The notes beneath the pieces are model-generated. The model saw only the letters and a list, made by a program, of their open reading frames with translations, was not told the DNA's origin and ran no database searches. Shown in pieces: positions 1-10,390 of a stretch of 64,000 nucleotides of DNA. The stretch is taken from positions 5,783,029 to 5,847,028 of the forward strand of contig OZ007518.1 of assembly GCA_963931865.1 (NCBI GenBank), given 5' to 3'. The DNA comes from Axinella damicornis. Lineage: Eukaryota; Porifera; Demospongiae; Axinellida; Axinellidae. The stretch's first letter is position 1. Each line of letters starts with the position of its first letter. The position numbers and the translations under genes were made by a program.

Positions 1-474
1 ACACAACATCTGTGGCTGTTGCCATTCCGCAATCACCATAGTGGAGGAGGCACTGAGATGCAACTATGGTGACCAGAGTCTGGCGCGCGCATGCAAACAA
101 TCTTTTTTGCAGGCCTGCAACCCACCAGCAAGTACTTTTGAAGAACACTAAAGTAAATGAATGGCTCCAAGACTACAATACCCACTCTTGCTTCTTCAGA
201 CAATACTGTGTCCTAATACTGTGTCCTAATACTGTGTCCTAATGCTATTCTAGCGATAGCTAGTCCAAGCAGTGCAGATATTGATCTGTGATCGAAGGCT
301 GTATGTGCACACAACTCTGGATTAGTCAACATAATGCTCCCATGCAGGCTATTCGTATTGATTTACTTTACAAATTCGAATTGGCTGAACAAGCACTTCT
401 TTAGCTGTTTCTCTGGCTTTACCACAGCTAGCTATCACAAATTGAATTTCTGTATCTTGATCCTGACAAGTTGT
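1..474. other. left edge, no gene recognised
   Basis: I see no convincing coding sequence here. Positions 204-243 hold three tandem copies of a 13-base unit (TACTGTGTCCTAA). The rest is ordinary intergenic DNA with many short stops in all frames. Confidence 0.5.
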
Positions 475-480
475 CATCTC

Positions 481-880
481 CTGTGGTTGATGGGACCAAA
501 TTCTCAGTCGTTGAGATCAAGCTGTCACCCACTTCTAGTCCTTGTGATTGTGTGCAGTTAGTTGCCCAATATTTATATATTTATATTGGTATAGGTACGT
601 GACTTAGCTTAAAGTTGTTACCTGTCTGTATGTCTGTTGTTTACCCGTCTGAATGAGTGCACATTGTTATTGCATGGGTACATGTTACAATGGTCATGAC
701 ACGTGTAAGTATAATGGTTCACAATGTGTACACCACTTGACACTGTACTTTCAAATACTGTCCCGCGCACCCTCTCCCCTGAACCCATGCAGCAAAAATA
801 TTGGGCAACTAACTGCACACAATCACAATTGGGTGACGGCTTGATCTCAACGACTGAGAATTTTGTCCCATCAACCACAC
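481..880. repeat. inverted repeat with about 85-95 bp arms
   Basis: The arm at 481-573 is repeated in reverse complement at 795-880. The two are nearly identical apart from a 12-base insertion in the left arm. The spacer is about 220 bp. This is consistent with a fold-back or non-autonomous DNA element. The short ORFs on each strand here are products of the arms and were not called as genes. Confidence 0.7.
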
Positions 881-1083
881 CCACTTATCTCTAAGGTTTA
901 GACCAGATTTGTGTCAGCCTTGCATGTTAGGTGTGCTGTAATGCCTGACGTGAGGAGCTGGAACGGCAAAATTAGGGTGTGATGCGTCGCGATACATCGG
1001 TACATGTTACAATGGTTACGTCCATAATGGCTTCACACTGTGTCCACTACTTGACACTTTAAAATACCTTTAAAATACTGTCC
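669..1083 (+). repeat. diverged direct repeat pair
   Basis: The stretch 669-770 (starting TACATGTTACAATGG and running to AAATACTGTCC) recurs with substitutions at 998-1083. The first copy lies in the spacer of the inverted repeat at 481-880, so the two structures overlap. Confidence 0.6.
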
Positions 1084-1284
1084 ACATACTGTCATCTTTA
1101 TCGCCATTCTGAGCACTAGCCACCTGCATGCACTCAATTACCTAGCTAGCCACTCATGTGAAATGGTAGCCCAGTGGGACTTGGTGGTCTGGGAATGAGG
1201 CCAAGTCACATGACTGAATTGGACCTGACTACTGTAATATATGAAATGCTCAAGTGCAGAAATTAACAGGATGCTATAGCTATA

Positions 1285-1525
1285 GTTGTTTCACCACTTA
1301 CCACAAGTATGTCAGCTTTACAATATGCACAGACATCAGTCACTCCCCACAGTAGCTGGTCAGTATATTGGTACACCACTCCAGACCCTCTCCCTGTGCT
1401 TGCCATCCACAAACAAGTGCAGGTCACCACCTCCAGTCACCAGAAGATCCACTGAATGTCCAACACACACTGTCAGGTTATCTGTGTTGATGCTAACAGC
1501 TTTATCGTGACCGTTATGGTGTCTT
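1285..1525 (-). pseudogene. decayed exon of a neuralized-type (NHR) domain protein
   Basis: Read on the minus strand, the frame gives DLHLFVDGKHRERVWSGVP and then, one frame over, DQLLWGVTDVCAYCKADI. The arrangement (a turn carrying a ligand-like DG, a SGVP/LP-type strand, then LWGVxDV and a C-terminal CKAD) is that of the second half of a neuralized homology repeat, as found in neuralized-type E3 ligases and many invertebrate NHR proteins. The frame must shift near position 1369, where a TGA interrupts the first frame, so as written the exon cannot be translated through. No start, RING domain or further exons were found nearby. Family assignment is by recognition of motifs only. Confidence 0.45.
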
Positions 1526-1686
1526 TTACTTCCCGGAAGAAACCAGTAGCTTGTTCTTAGACTGGGAATATACGTAGAGTTATTGAATGTGCAATTCTCA
1601 GGATTTTCCGTTGTGAGGGCAATTTCCTGTTGAGTAGACCAAAGAGAGGTAGACGATAAAATACATGTTCGTAAATAGGCAGCAGT

Positions 1687-1718
<32 letters not shown>

Positions 1719-1726
1719 ACCCCCCA
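1687..1726. repeat. poly(C) tract
   Basis: An almost pure cytosine run of about 31 bases followed by ACCCCCC. Such runs recur in half-unit B of the array and are likely unstable in length and in assembly. Confidence 0.9.
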
Positions 1727-1804
1727 TTATCAATTGCCACAGTAGGCAAACACAATTATGATAATTCAACCAAACAACACATCTAAACATCAACGGTTTA
1801 TTTG

Positions 1805-2170
1805 TAGCCTCGGTCCCAGGACCATGCCCAGCTTTTCGTCACTTGCAGTACGCAAAGGCGGGGCCTGGTACATTTCCTCATGTGAGCATGATGTAATCGA
1901 CAAATGAATGCAACGTTTTGCATAATTATTGTTCGACCATCTACACGTTCAGTGTTCGGTAAGTATGACAGTTGCCCCTGCTAGCTATATATGCGTGGTA
2001 TGTTACCTGGTAGGTATATTCGCTCTTCTTACTGTTCTGAGCCATGTTAATTTCAACAGGTCATTCTACCCTGATGTCACTTACGTAAGGAAATGTACAT
2101 GTACCACTCCCTGCTTTCTGTACTGTAAGCGACGAAAAGCTGGGCACTGGCCTGTATGGGAACGAGGCTA
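1805..2170. mobile_element. TAGCCTCG hairpin MITE, long form (366 bp)
   Basis: It begins TAGCCTCGGTCCCAGG with CCCAGCTTTTCGTC just inside, and ends with the inverted counterpart (GACGAAAAGCTGGGCA, then GGAACGAGGCTA). The internal part is also related to the long copy at 42223-42622. No matching 9-base flanks are seen here, so one edge may have decayed. Confidence 0.75.
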
Positions 2171-2204
2171 GCACATTTACATAAATCAATGTTCTCTCTT
2201 ATAA

Positions 2205-2775
2205 GTTTCGAAGAGACTTTGGTGAGTTGAGAAGCCTGATACCATCCAATGTGCATGTGATGGCACTAACAGCCACAGCAACCACAACGTCCAGGAATAA
2301 GATCATGCACACATTGAATATGGATGCGGCCGCACAGATTGTATCTGTCTCACCGCACAAGAAGAATCTAGTGAAATGAAAACCTGACAAGGAGGACTTT
2401 GTTCAAGGTTTGGCAGAATCACAGCACTGTTTGAAGACATGCATGCCTAGGATCATCATTATTGGAGTGTGCACAGTTCTATGAACTGTTTGAGCACTAG
2501 ACGTCACTGAACCATCAGGAGTACCTCATCATATTGTAACGACAATTGCCTTCAGTATGGGTCTCGATTGCCCTTATGTATGTCAGGTCATTCCTTGGGT
2601 TCATCACATGACATTGAATTGTACGTACAGGAGATAGGAAGAGGTGGGAGGGATGGATTTTTATCATGTTTTCTGCTTTTCTATGGACAGCCAAACCACA
2701 AATAAAGACATGATGGATTACTGTCGTACCAATGCAGCATGTTGCCGAGGCCAACTTTCTCAAAATTTTGGACAG
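2205..2775 (+). pseudogene. decayed RecQ-like DNA helicase fragment
   Basis: Three separated frames recall RecQ-like helicases in the right order. Positions 2205-2376 give FRRDFGELRSLIP and then ALTATAT, the helicase motif of the first RecA-like lobe. Positions 2512-2606 give VTTIAFSMGLDCPYV, the second-lobe motif V region. Positions 2704-2772 give MMDYCRTNAACCRGQL, the cysteine-rich RecQ zinc-binding region. A TGA at 2377-2379 and frame changes break the copy, and the arginine-finger region is not intact. Intron-poor RecQ-like families with this signature are expanded in sponge and cnidarian genomes (family knowledge). Here it is a dead remnant directly downstream of the MITE at 1805-2170. 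Confidence 0.75.
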
Positions 2776-3060
2776 CCTCAATGTACTCAAAAACCATGTA
2801 CTCCGAACCTCGAGTTCGAACCTTTTAGTTTCAAGTTTCTGAATTATGCTTCACTGAGTTTGCGATCTGCATGAAAAGTGGTTGGTGGACCACCTTCTTC
2901 AGGTCTTTTCATAGGATGCCGATTGTGCTTTCCGGATGGCAGTTGAAAAGCTATAACACTTCAGAAGCTGAAATTTGGTGTGCAGTGGTTTCGTAATAGA
3001 ACTAACAGGCTCACCAAGTTTCATCTAAATCCAAAGAGGTCAGGCTTTTTTTTGTGTTGA
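2776..3060. other. spacer between RecQ remnant and array
   Basis: Nothing is recognised beyond trailing decayed sequence of the helicase remnant. The first array-related sequence begins about 3060 (the GTCATTCTCATG...TTTATGAGCGCCGTGAAGCGG block that recurs near 7660, 17230, 34600 and 62570). Confidence 0.4.
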
Positions 3061-3334
3061 CATGACACGGAATGACCCATGTCATTCTCATGAGGAATTT
3101 ATGAGCGCCGTGAAGCGGCACAAAGGAGCATCACACAACACCCGCCACCTACTGACTTATGTGACATCACGCACAGCTGTACACGTACACAGATCTGCAT
3201 AAGGAGCATTGTGTGCTGCTACTCTGTTATGGGCTCCTGTCATTCTTCACCTCTAGGAAACAAAGCACATCAGACTCTGTACATGTGAACATCCTCAGTC
3301 CCATCCCACCATTGTTACACATCTGGAGGTTCAC

Positions 3335-3782
3335 TAGCCCCCTTTTGGGGGGGAGAAATGGCCTGGCAACTTCCGTCAGTTCAAATTGTTACTTCCGCTA
3401 CCAGAGAGTTGGAAGTCCCAATCAGATTTCAGCTCGCTGTCACATGACAACAGTAAACCGAATTGCGTCGTGTGTGGAACCGTCGCAGTCACGCCCATTC
3501 ATCACAATAGTTGATCGCTTGATCGCGCTAGTGTAGGTGCTCTGCACAACAACTTTTGTTCATCTGTCTTCTGCTTGCCTTCCATCGCAGAACCTCCGCA
3601 AATAGTTGCTTCCACGAGCAGGAAAGGACCGTTCTCAGCCAGTGAAAATATCGGAATATCACGTGGACTTCACTGATTGAATGAGGTATGCAATTGCCGT
3701 GACGTTACGTCCGTAAACAGTTTGAACGGGCAGAAGTTGCCAGGCCGTTTCTCCCTTCCAAAACGGCCTGGGAACGAGGCTA
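3335..3782. mobile_element. TAGCCTCG hairpin MITE (448 bp) with 9-bp target duplication
   Basis: It is flanked by an exact direct repeat GAGGTTCAC (3326-3334 and 3783-3791). The element starts TAGCCCCCTTTTGG and ends GGCCTGGGAACGAGGCTA. The inner part has a second inverted match around GAGAAATGGCCTGGCAACTTCC and GGCAGAAGTTGCCAGGCCG. Other array units carry the uninterrupted site (GGAGGTTCACATTCC at about 7927, 17471, 34823 and 62826), which shows that it inserted in unit 0. Confidence 0.85.
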
Positions 3783-3847
3783 GAGGTTCACATTCCATGT
3801 CAATGGAGTACAGGTCCATGTACATGTAATGAGTTGTGATCACTCAC

Positions 3848-4159
3848 AGCAGCCAGCAGTAGCTGAGCCCGGACATACTCATCCACATCCAGGTTGTGCA
3901 GTCCAGTGACGTCCAGTGACGTCCAGATGCCGGCCCCATCACAAACCACTAGGTCTGCCTTTCCACCCTCAAAATGGCCAATGAATTCACAAGCTGAATG
4001 TGAGAATAGTATATTAAGAGTGCTGGGGAGCCATCCTGCGCTGCATGGGACTGATCCTAATAGTGTCATTTAACGTAAAAATTGCTCACGTGTGGTATCA
4101 TCGTGAATCTGAATCACCCCAGGGATGCGGGCCATTAGCTACAAGTCCACTGCAACGAT
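3848..4159 (-). pseudogene. FTSJ1: FTSJ1-like tRNA 2'-O-methyltransferase, unit 0 fragment
   Basis: Two exons on the minus strand match the FTSJ/TRM7 family of tRNA anticodon-loop 2'-O-methyltransferases. Exon a (about 4090-4159) encodes IVAVDL.LMAP.PGVIQI and exon b (about 3848-3993) encodes [19 protein letters not shown]. In exon b a local duplication of the sequence around CAGTGACGTC inserts five residues between CDGA and DVTG, so the conserved DGAPDVTG loop with its catalytic aspartate is split; two more residues are inserted after HNLD. Upstream and downstream exons are absent. It is the first, partial member of the array and is followed by a degenerate copy of the GTTAGCGACAGTACG MITE. 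Confidence 0.75.
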
Positions 4160-4162
4160 CTT

Positions 4163-4255
4163 CACTACATTAGCATCCGTATGTTATACAGTATTTATAC
4201 AGACCCTAACCACACCCTAGCCCTATAAAATAGTGTAGCTATAGCAGTCAGCTGG
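4163..4255. mobile_element. degenerate copy of the 8-bp-duplicating MITE
   Basis: It shares the core TAGCATCCGTATG...ATACAGTATTTATACAGACCC...TATAAAATAGTGTA with the copies at 8537, 35736 and 63643. The outer inverted repeat is lost on both sides. Confidence 0.6.
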
Positions 4256-4560
4256 ATTTGCTGGCCGCAATACCTACCATTCTGGCAAAGTCCCTTGTGC
4301 TACTGAATTGTTCACATGTCATATTTTGTCCTGTTTCAATAACAAGTTCAGTTCATTTGATGTCAGTCTTTATATCACCTCAAACTTACTGGTATGTTTG
4401 CTTGATTAAAACTTTAATTTGATTCTACTAAACTACCTGAACTAACCGGCGACTTCAAAGCGCAAGCAGGTGACTAACCTACTTAAATGCCCTGAACTAA
4501 CCGGCAAACTTCAAAGGAAAAAGCTCATTAATTATTCATGTATGGTCTAAGTGTATATTA
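4256..4560. other. spacer, no gene seen
   Basis: It holds a short imperfect repeat of AACTAACCGGC (4441 and 4496) and nothing recognisable as coding. The array resumes at about 4575 with the GTGCTTAGTACAGTGATC block. Confidence 0.4.
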
Positions 4561-4794
4561 TGTGTATATTATATTATACTAGGCATGTTGTGCTTAGTAC
4601 AGTGATCTCATCATGTGGTCATTAGGTTGATGCAAGGGATGAGTGCACTGTAAAGAAAAGACATGCCCTGATGTGCAAGGCATGAATATCAATCTTGTTC
4701 CTGACTCCTCCCCAGCTAATGCTGCATACTGTACAGAGAGCCAGGAGAGGAGCCGGGAAGACTGGTGTTGTACCACTCTGTGCATGGGTCATGT

Positions 4795-5497
4795 GAGTCC
4801 TGCTGTATGCCACTAATGCCACGTACCGGTACCCCCATCCACCAAACATCCATTCTAGTACGTCGTGCTGCATGCCGCTGATGCTGTATGCCACGTACCG
4901 GTACCCCCATCCACCAAACATCCACTCTATGTCCTGCTGTATGCCGCTCATGCCACGTACCAGTACCCCCATCCACCAAACATCCACTCTACGTCCTGCT
5001 GCATGCCGCTGATGCCACGTACCGGTACCCCCATCCACCAAACATCCATTCTAGTACGTCGTGCTGCATGCCGCTGATGCTGTATGCCACGTACCGGTAC
5101 CCCCATCCACCAAACATCCACTCTATGTCCTGCTGTATGCCGCTCATGCCACGTACCAGTACCCCCATCCAACAAACATCCACTCTACGTCCTGCTGCAT
5201 GCCGCTGATGCCACATACCGGTACCCCCGTCCACCAAACATCCACTCTACGTCCTGCTGTATGCCACTGATGCCACATACCGGTATCCCCATCCACCAAA
5301 CATCCACTCTATCCTGCTGTATGCCGCTGATGCCACGTACCGGTACCCCCGTCCACCAAACATCCACTCTATCCTGCTGTATGCCACTGATGCCACATAC
5401 CGGTATCCCCATCCACCAAACATCCACTCTATCCTGCTGTATGCCGCTGATGCCACATACCTGTACCCCCATCCACCAAACATCCACTCTACGCCAT
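4795..5497 (+). repeat. 62-bp minisatellite, 11 monomers (unit 1)
   Basis: The monomer contains the palindrome GTACCGGTAC followed by CCCCATCCACCAAACATCCA and a CTGCTGTATGCCGCTGATGCC part. Lengths are mostly 62 bp, with 58-bp forms lacking ACGT and longer forms in the first half. A three-monomer block of about 198 bp is repeated (about 4819-5017 and 5018-5216), so there is higher-order structure. Long open frames occur on both strands only because the unit lacks stops, and none resembles a known protein. Confidence 0.95.
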
Positions 5498-6442
5498 TCA
5501 CAATATAATCTTCCAAGCTCTGCAAACCGATAAGCCTGGCAACACAGAGTAAGATGATAAAATGAAGAGCTGAATGCTGATGGATGCATCAGTCTGAGAA
5601 TAATGCTGAAAGCACAGTCCTGCCCCAAGTTATGTGGGTTCCAGGATTGCTATACTGGAGGGGAGTATAACGAGAGGTCTGGTATTGGTTGAAGCTAGCC
5701 AGCTACCTGTACATGCATGGTAGTATTCCTTACGACTCACCATAATTATGATCCAGGAGGGGATTGGCCATTGTAGAGGTGGAACCAGGTGGAGGTTTGA
5801 AGTTCTGGCACACAATAAATGCCTCTGGAGAAGAAGGATCGAGACGAGTTACCCACTAGACATACACGTACAGTACAGTGTAATGTACAGTCTCACTATA
5901 GTGATTATAGTTGTAGTGGTTGACTATATTTCAGGAGTCAGCTGTTCCTCAGACCAATAGCTACAGTCTGCACAGCCCAAACTTTCCAGGTCCCATGCTG
6001 GGGCGAGCCCGGGAATGAGACTGGCTGGGTATAAGGCAGTATAGCAGGCAGAATGAAGTAGTTCACAATTGTCGTGATCATCAACAGTTCAGAGATCACA
6101 AGTTGCAAGTCACGCCTGCAGTCGTCATTTTAGCATCACACAACGCATGGTTAGAGCGGGTATACATTGTGTACCTATCAATTTCTCTCGCTCCAGAAGT
6201 TGGGGGAAGTGCGTAGGGCTTCTCTCATTCTTCCCTATGCCCCACCCCCAACTGCCAGAGTGAGAGAAATTCGTTAGACTAACTTGCATGCATATAGCAC
6301 AAAACATTGGCCTTCACCATAATTCCACACCTGCAAAAATGTTCCCAATGGATACATTCCAGACTTGCACTAACCTCGTTCCCAGTCGGTAGGAGAAACA
6401 TTATCCTACAGCCTTGGAATGAGGTTGGACTTGCATGTGTAT

Positions 6443-6964
6443 CAATATATTAAGATTTTAACGTGTGTTTGTCTGTGTGTGTGAGTGTAACGGAAGTGGG
6501 ATGTTCGTGGGGCGGGACTAGACTATAGTGACGCGCGACCTTCGTACTTTAGTTTATTTACTTAATTAACCTCGAACTCCGCGAAGAATGTTTGAGGGTC
6601 CAGGCATGGGCTGGAATCCAGCAAGCGCAATCGGGGAGCAGCAGTCAAAGCGGACGTAATCGGGGAGCAGCAGTTGAAGCAGACGCAATCGGGGAGTAGC
6701 AGCCGAAGTGGACGCGATCGGGAGCAGCAGCTGAAAGCGGATGCAAGCGGCGAGCAGCAGACGCAATCGGGGAGCAGCAGCGGAGGCAAAGGGGGAACAG
6801 CAGTTGAAGTGGATGCTGCAATCGGGCCCAGGAGCAGCAGCTGAACCGGACGCAATCGGGGAGCAGCTCTGCTGTCTGCACAGAGAGCTGTCCGGCGCCG
6901 GATTACGCACGGTAGGCGAACGAGGAGGAAATAGCTGAGCGAGCGAAGCGAGCTCAGCTACTTG
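6443..6964. repeat. unit-1-specific insertion with a 30-bp minisatellite
   Basis: Unit 4 reads straight through this point (61741-61752), so about 520 bp were inserted here, or lost from the other units. Positions 6617-6868 hold about nine diverged copies of a 30-bp unit built on GCAATCGGGGAGCAGCAG. Open frames across it are compositional, rich in Ala/Ser/Cys/Pro on the minus strand, and not assigned to a gene. Confidence 0.8.
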
Positions 6965-7352
6965 TAGCACTAAACGTTTGCCATACCTATGCTGGAGTTT
7001 CTGTGGTTTATAACAGGTGACCCTCCCTTGCAAAGAAGATTTTCACCTGAGAGTAGAGCAGCTGCACGTCCTTGCCACAGAAGATCTTGGCCACAAAGTT
7101 CCCACCTTACATGAGTTGTGATGTTCAGTGCCTGAGGGTATATAATCAGGGGTGCGATGGGAATCGGCAGTCTCGTTCCCCACCAGGAAGAAAAGGACAC
7201 AGAAGGGAACGTTCAACCTGCTGTGACTCTTACCATGTAGAATCATAGTGGCACATGGGCAATCTGCCTAACGTGAAGTTCAGGACAGTGAGAGGAATTT
7301 TTAAAGATATAAGATACCAGGCAATTTTCCCGCATCCATTCTGCAGGTACTT

Positions 7353-7627
7353 TTGTAGCCTCGTTCCCAGGAGCTCGGAAGGGAGGCTGGGAAATTGTGG
7401 GAATGAGGCATTCGTTCACTAGCAGGTTTTACAGCCCAGAGCTCACCACATTCAGATTGGGCATCTTTGTTCCCTAAGGTCTCATTGATCTCCATAGCTA
7501 CACACGTCCTTTCTAGCCTCTTACGGAGGTGTTTGTCATCGCTTGCAGTGCTGCAAGCGACAAAAAGCTGGGTGGGGTCTGGGTATGTCCTCTCTACCCT
7601 TGATGCCGTTACGTAAGTAAAGAACAT
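7353..7627. mobile_element. two degraded TAGCCTCG hairpin MITEs
   Basis: A partial element starts at 7353 (TAGCCTCGTTCCCAGG, then GGGAATGAGGCA). A second spans about 7505-7600 (TAGCCTC...GCTTGCAGTGCTGCAAGC...AAAAAGCTGGG) but has lost the terminal CGAGGCTA that the same insertion keeps at 17143-17153 and, one base different, at 62386-62396. Confidence 0.6.
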
Positions 7628-8536
7628 TTGGCTAACAAATTAATGGCCTGTCATTCCAGGAGCTTATGAGCGCCGTGAAGCGGCGCAAAGGAGCGTCACA
7701 CAACACCCGCCCACCTACTTACTTACATGACATCACACACAGCTATAGTATACACATACACAGACCGCAAATGCAATCTGCGCCTGATGGTTATGCTAGT
7801 TGGACGCTCCTTCCCATTATGGGCTCCCGTCATTCTTCACTCCTAGAAAAAGCTAGGAAACAAAGGGAGTTTACACATCCTCAATCTACACATCCTCAGT
7901 CCCATCCCCACATTGTTACACATCTGGAGGTTCACATTCCATGCCGATGGAGAACAGGTCCATGTACATGTAATGTAGTTGTGGTCACTCACAGCCAGCA
8001 GTAGCTGAGCCCGGACATACTCATCCAGGTTGTGCAGTCCAGTGACGTCAGACGCCCCATCACAAACCACTAGGTCTGCCTTTCCACCCTCAAAATGGCC
8101 AATGAATTCACGAGCTGAATGTGAGAGAATAGTATATGAAGAGTGCTGGGGAGCCATCCTGCGCTGCATGGGACTGATCCCTAATAGTGTCATTTAACAT
8201 AAAAATTGCTCACGTGTGGTATCATCGTGGATCTGAATCACCCCAGGGATTGGGGCCATTAGCTGCAAGTCCACTGCAACGATCTTCACATGGGGATGGA
8301 AGAACAGATTAATTGTTTGAGGAAGCGTAGGTGCAGGTGTTATGGGTAATATAATAGCATTGTGAACTTTGATCCGGTGCAATTTCAGTGTTCATGATGC
8401 AGCTAGTATTAAAATAGTGTGTTGTCGCAATAAAAGAAACTGTGCCAGAATACCAACATGCAACAAGCATTTAATAAGGTTACGGGCTCGTCGTGTGGTG
8501 GGCGTGGCCAGACAATTTGTTCAACCCCATTTCTCT

Positions 8537-8660
8537 ACGTAACGTTAGCGTCAGTACGTTAGCATCCGTATGCTATACAGTATTTATACAGACCCTAACC
8601 ACACCCTAACCCATATAAAATAGTGTATAGCATAATATAGGATGCTAACGTACTGTCGCT
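8537..8660. mobile_element. MITE with GTTAGCGACAGTACG inverted repeat and 8-bp duplication (unit 1)
   Basis: It begins ACGTAACGTTAGCG and ends GGATGCTAACG...TACTGTCGCT. Flanking 8-mers are ATTTCTCT (8529-8536) and ATTTCACT (8661-8668), 7 of 8 identical. Unit 2 has the empty site at about 18067-18075. An 8-bp duplication suggests a hAT-type transposase. The internal CCCTAACCACACCCTAACCC resembles a telomere repeat but is part of the element. Confidence 0.8.
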
Positions 8661-8986
8661 ATTTCACTTGCACAGAAATCAAACTTACTCAACACAAAGC
8701 AGGTCTTCACCAGAGGGCAATGAGGAAGTAAATTCACTGTGAATTGTCTGCAATTGATGAAGATCAGAAGTCTATAGCTATGCAGCCAGGTTTATGTAGC
8801 TAGCTACCTACCATAAGGTAGGTTATTGCACTAATCTTATTCTCACTATTGTTACAGTTTGGTCACAGTCTTTGCGTGGAGGATAAGTCTTACTCTTCAG
8901 GAAGCGCAATGCAGCCCTTCTCCCAAAGAAAAGCGACTTTGCATTACGTCATACAAAATGACAGTGCACGTGATCTTGTCCTACCC

Positions 8987-9032
8987 TAGCCTCGTTCCGA
9001 GGCCCCCCGTTTCGGGTCTGGGAACGAGGCTA
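8987..9032. mobile_element. 46-bp TAGCCTCG hairpin MITE, shared site
   Basis: It is flanked by GTCCTACCC and GTCCTACCG. The same insertion is present at 22140-22185 and 36151-36196 (the latter with exact 9-bp flanks), so it predates the duplication of units 1-3. Confidence 0.85.
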
Positions 9033-9329
9033 GTCCTACCGGGCGGCGCACGCCCCTGGAATACAGAAATCCAGCTGTGAATGCACTCAAATGTCTATGA
9101 ATAAAATCAAACCAGTGCGTCTCAAAACCACAAAACCCACAAGTGTAGCACACAAGCAGGCTGTATATAAGAGTGGTGCACCACAGTATTATAACATGTG
9201 GTTACTTGAATTTTGAAACAAAATGCGTTCCATACTTTGCTCCTTATGTAGCAAGAATTTTTGGAAGGCTTCAATCTGCGAAGCCTAACTTCACAAGCAA
9301 ACCAAACAAAATATATCCACCTCCTAGCT

Positions 9330-9365
9330 TAGTCTCGTTCCCAGACCCCCCTGGGAACGAGACTA
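9330..9365. mobile_element. 36-bp minimal hairpin MITE with exact 9-bp duplication
   Basis: The element is only two 17-base arms, starting TAGTCTCGTTCCCAG and ending with the inverse, around a 2-base centre. It is flanked by exact CTCCTAGCT repeats (9321-9329 and 9366-9374). Units 2 and 3 have the unoccupied site (CCTCATAGCTATAGC at about 22481 and 36464). Confidence 0.9.
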
Positions 9366-9374
9366 CTCCTAGCT

Positions 9375-9900
9375 ATAGCTACAGGACAGTCAGGACAGCC
9401 GATTTGGTATGGTAGCTAACATACACATCTGTGCCAGCGTTGGAGAATTACTGAACAGTGACAGATGTTTCTTGATATTGCATTGATGAACACAAGAGAT
9501 GTTGAGTTAGCTAGCTATTAGCTAATAATAAGAATGAAAGTGACACGGATGACATAGCTAGCTAGCTACTAAATCACAAAATTAACTAGAGCTCTGTAGA
9601 GCACATACCCCGTGCGCAGTATGCTGCAATGTATGGTGATGGTAGTAGCTGTGGGCAGGTGTAGATGATAATATGACTTGGTAACCTTTACGTATAATTA
9701 GCTTGAGCATTTGGAGTGCTGAGCAGAAGTATTTGATCAAGGGAGTGAGAGTACATAGAGATTACATGATGATTCTTTGATCATTGGATAATTTGAAATT
9801 CAAAAGATTTACAGTGTGTGCCTAGCCAGTAGTTTGCTGTCACTAGGTATATTTGTAACATGACAACAGGCACAGATGTAGTCAGGCCCTTCCTTCACAG
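9375..9900. other. unit 1 middle block, shortened
   Basis: Short stretches match the middle block of units 2 and 3 (for example GGAGAATTACTGAAC and GATGTTGAGT), but most of the 3-4 kb middle block present there is missing here. No coding sequence is recognised. Confidence 0.5.
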
Positions 9901-10390
9901 CTGAGAGGAAAACCTTCGAGACTTCCTCTACGCTTCACACAGCAGACTTGATCCTGCGCTCTCTTTTGGCTGAACTATCTTGCTACTTCAGTTTTCTCTT
10001 TACTTCTTCCGTCCCTGAGTTACGTTTCCTGAATTTGAACAGAAAGTCATCAATCGTGTATACAGAAATGTAAACAACCTTGTACACAATATAAGTGTTG
10101 GACTGTACCTTTTCTGAGCCTGGGCTTCTCGCTGTCTCCTTGCCTCCGAATTAATCCTCGAGTGACTCAGATTGACGCTTAGCTGCCTTAGCCCGGGAAT
10201 CTTGCTGTCTTCTTGCCTCCGCATCCTCGAGTGACTCAGATCGGTGCTTAGCTGCCTTAGCCTGGGCTTCTTGCTGTCTCTTCTCCTAAGAGCAGCGCTT
10301 CCTAAACATATACATAGTCAGAATAAAAAGCATGTACACAGAAATGTGCATGCATTGTAATCAACCTCGTACATATTATAACTACATGTA

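Larger units (their letters stand above)
5741..8283 (-). pseudogene. FTSJ1: FTSJ1-like pseudogene, unit 1 (exons a-e)
   Basis: The gene runs 8283 to 5741. Exon a is 8214-8283 (IVAVDLQLMAPIPGVIQI). Exon b is 7993-8114, 122 nt, and open ([20 protein letters not shown], then [19 protein letters not shown]). Exon c/d is 6987-7131 (ALNITTHV, then GNFVAKIFCGKDVQLLYSQ and VTCYKP). Exon e is 5741-5824 (AFIVCQNF, then TMANPLLDHNY). Order, splice sites and phases agree with an FTSJ1/TRM7-type enzyme that methylates tRNA positions 32 and 34. Exon c/d is broken: about 8 bases are missing between THV and GGNF, there is an extra frame change around KIFFAR, and another before RNSSI. The proline of DGAPDVTG is serine. 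The first exons (SAM-binding N-terminus) are not found. A 520-bp insertion sits between exons e and c/d. Confidence 0.85.

Noticed and set aside
4622..5628. Several 70-150 codon open frames on both strands across the minisatellite (MFGGWGYRYVASAAYS-type repeats)
   Set aside because: The 62-bp unit has few stops in any frame and is not a multiple of three, so frames rotate through the same DNA. The same sequence is open on both strands and resembles no protein.
8590..8620. CCCTAACC words resembling telomere repeats
   Set aside because: Only two or three imperfect words, always inside the GTTAGCGACAGTACG MITE.
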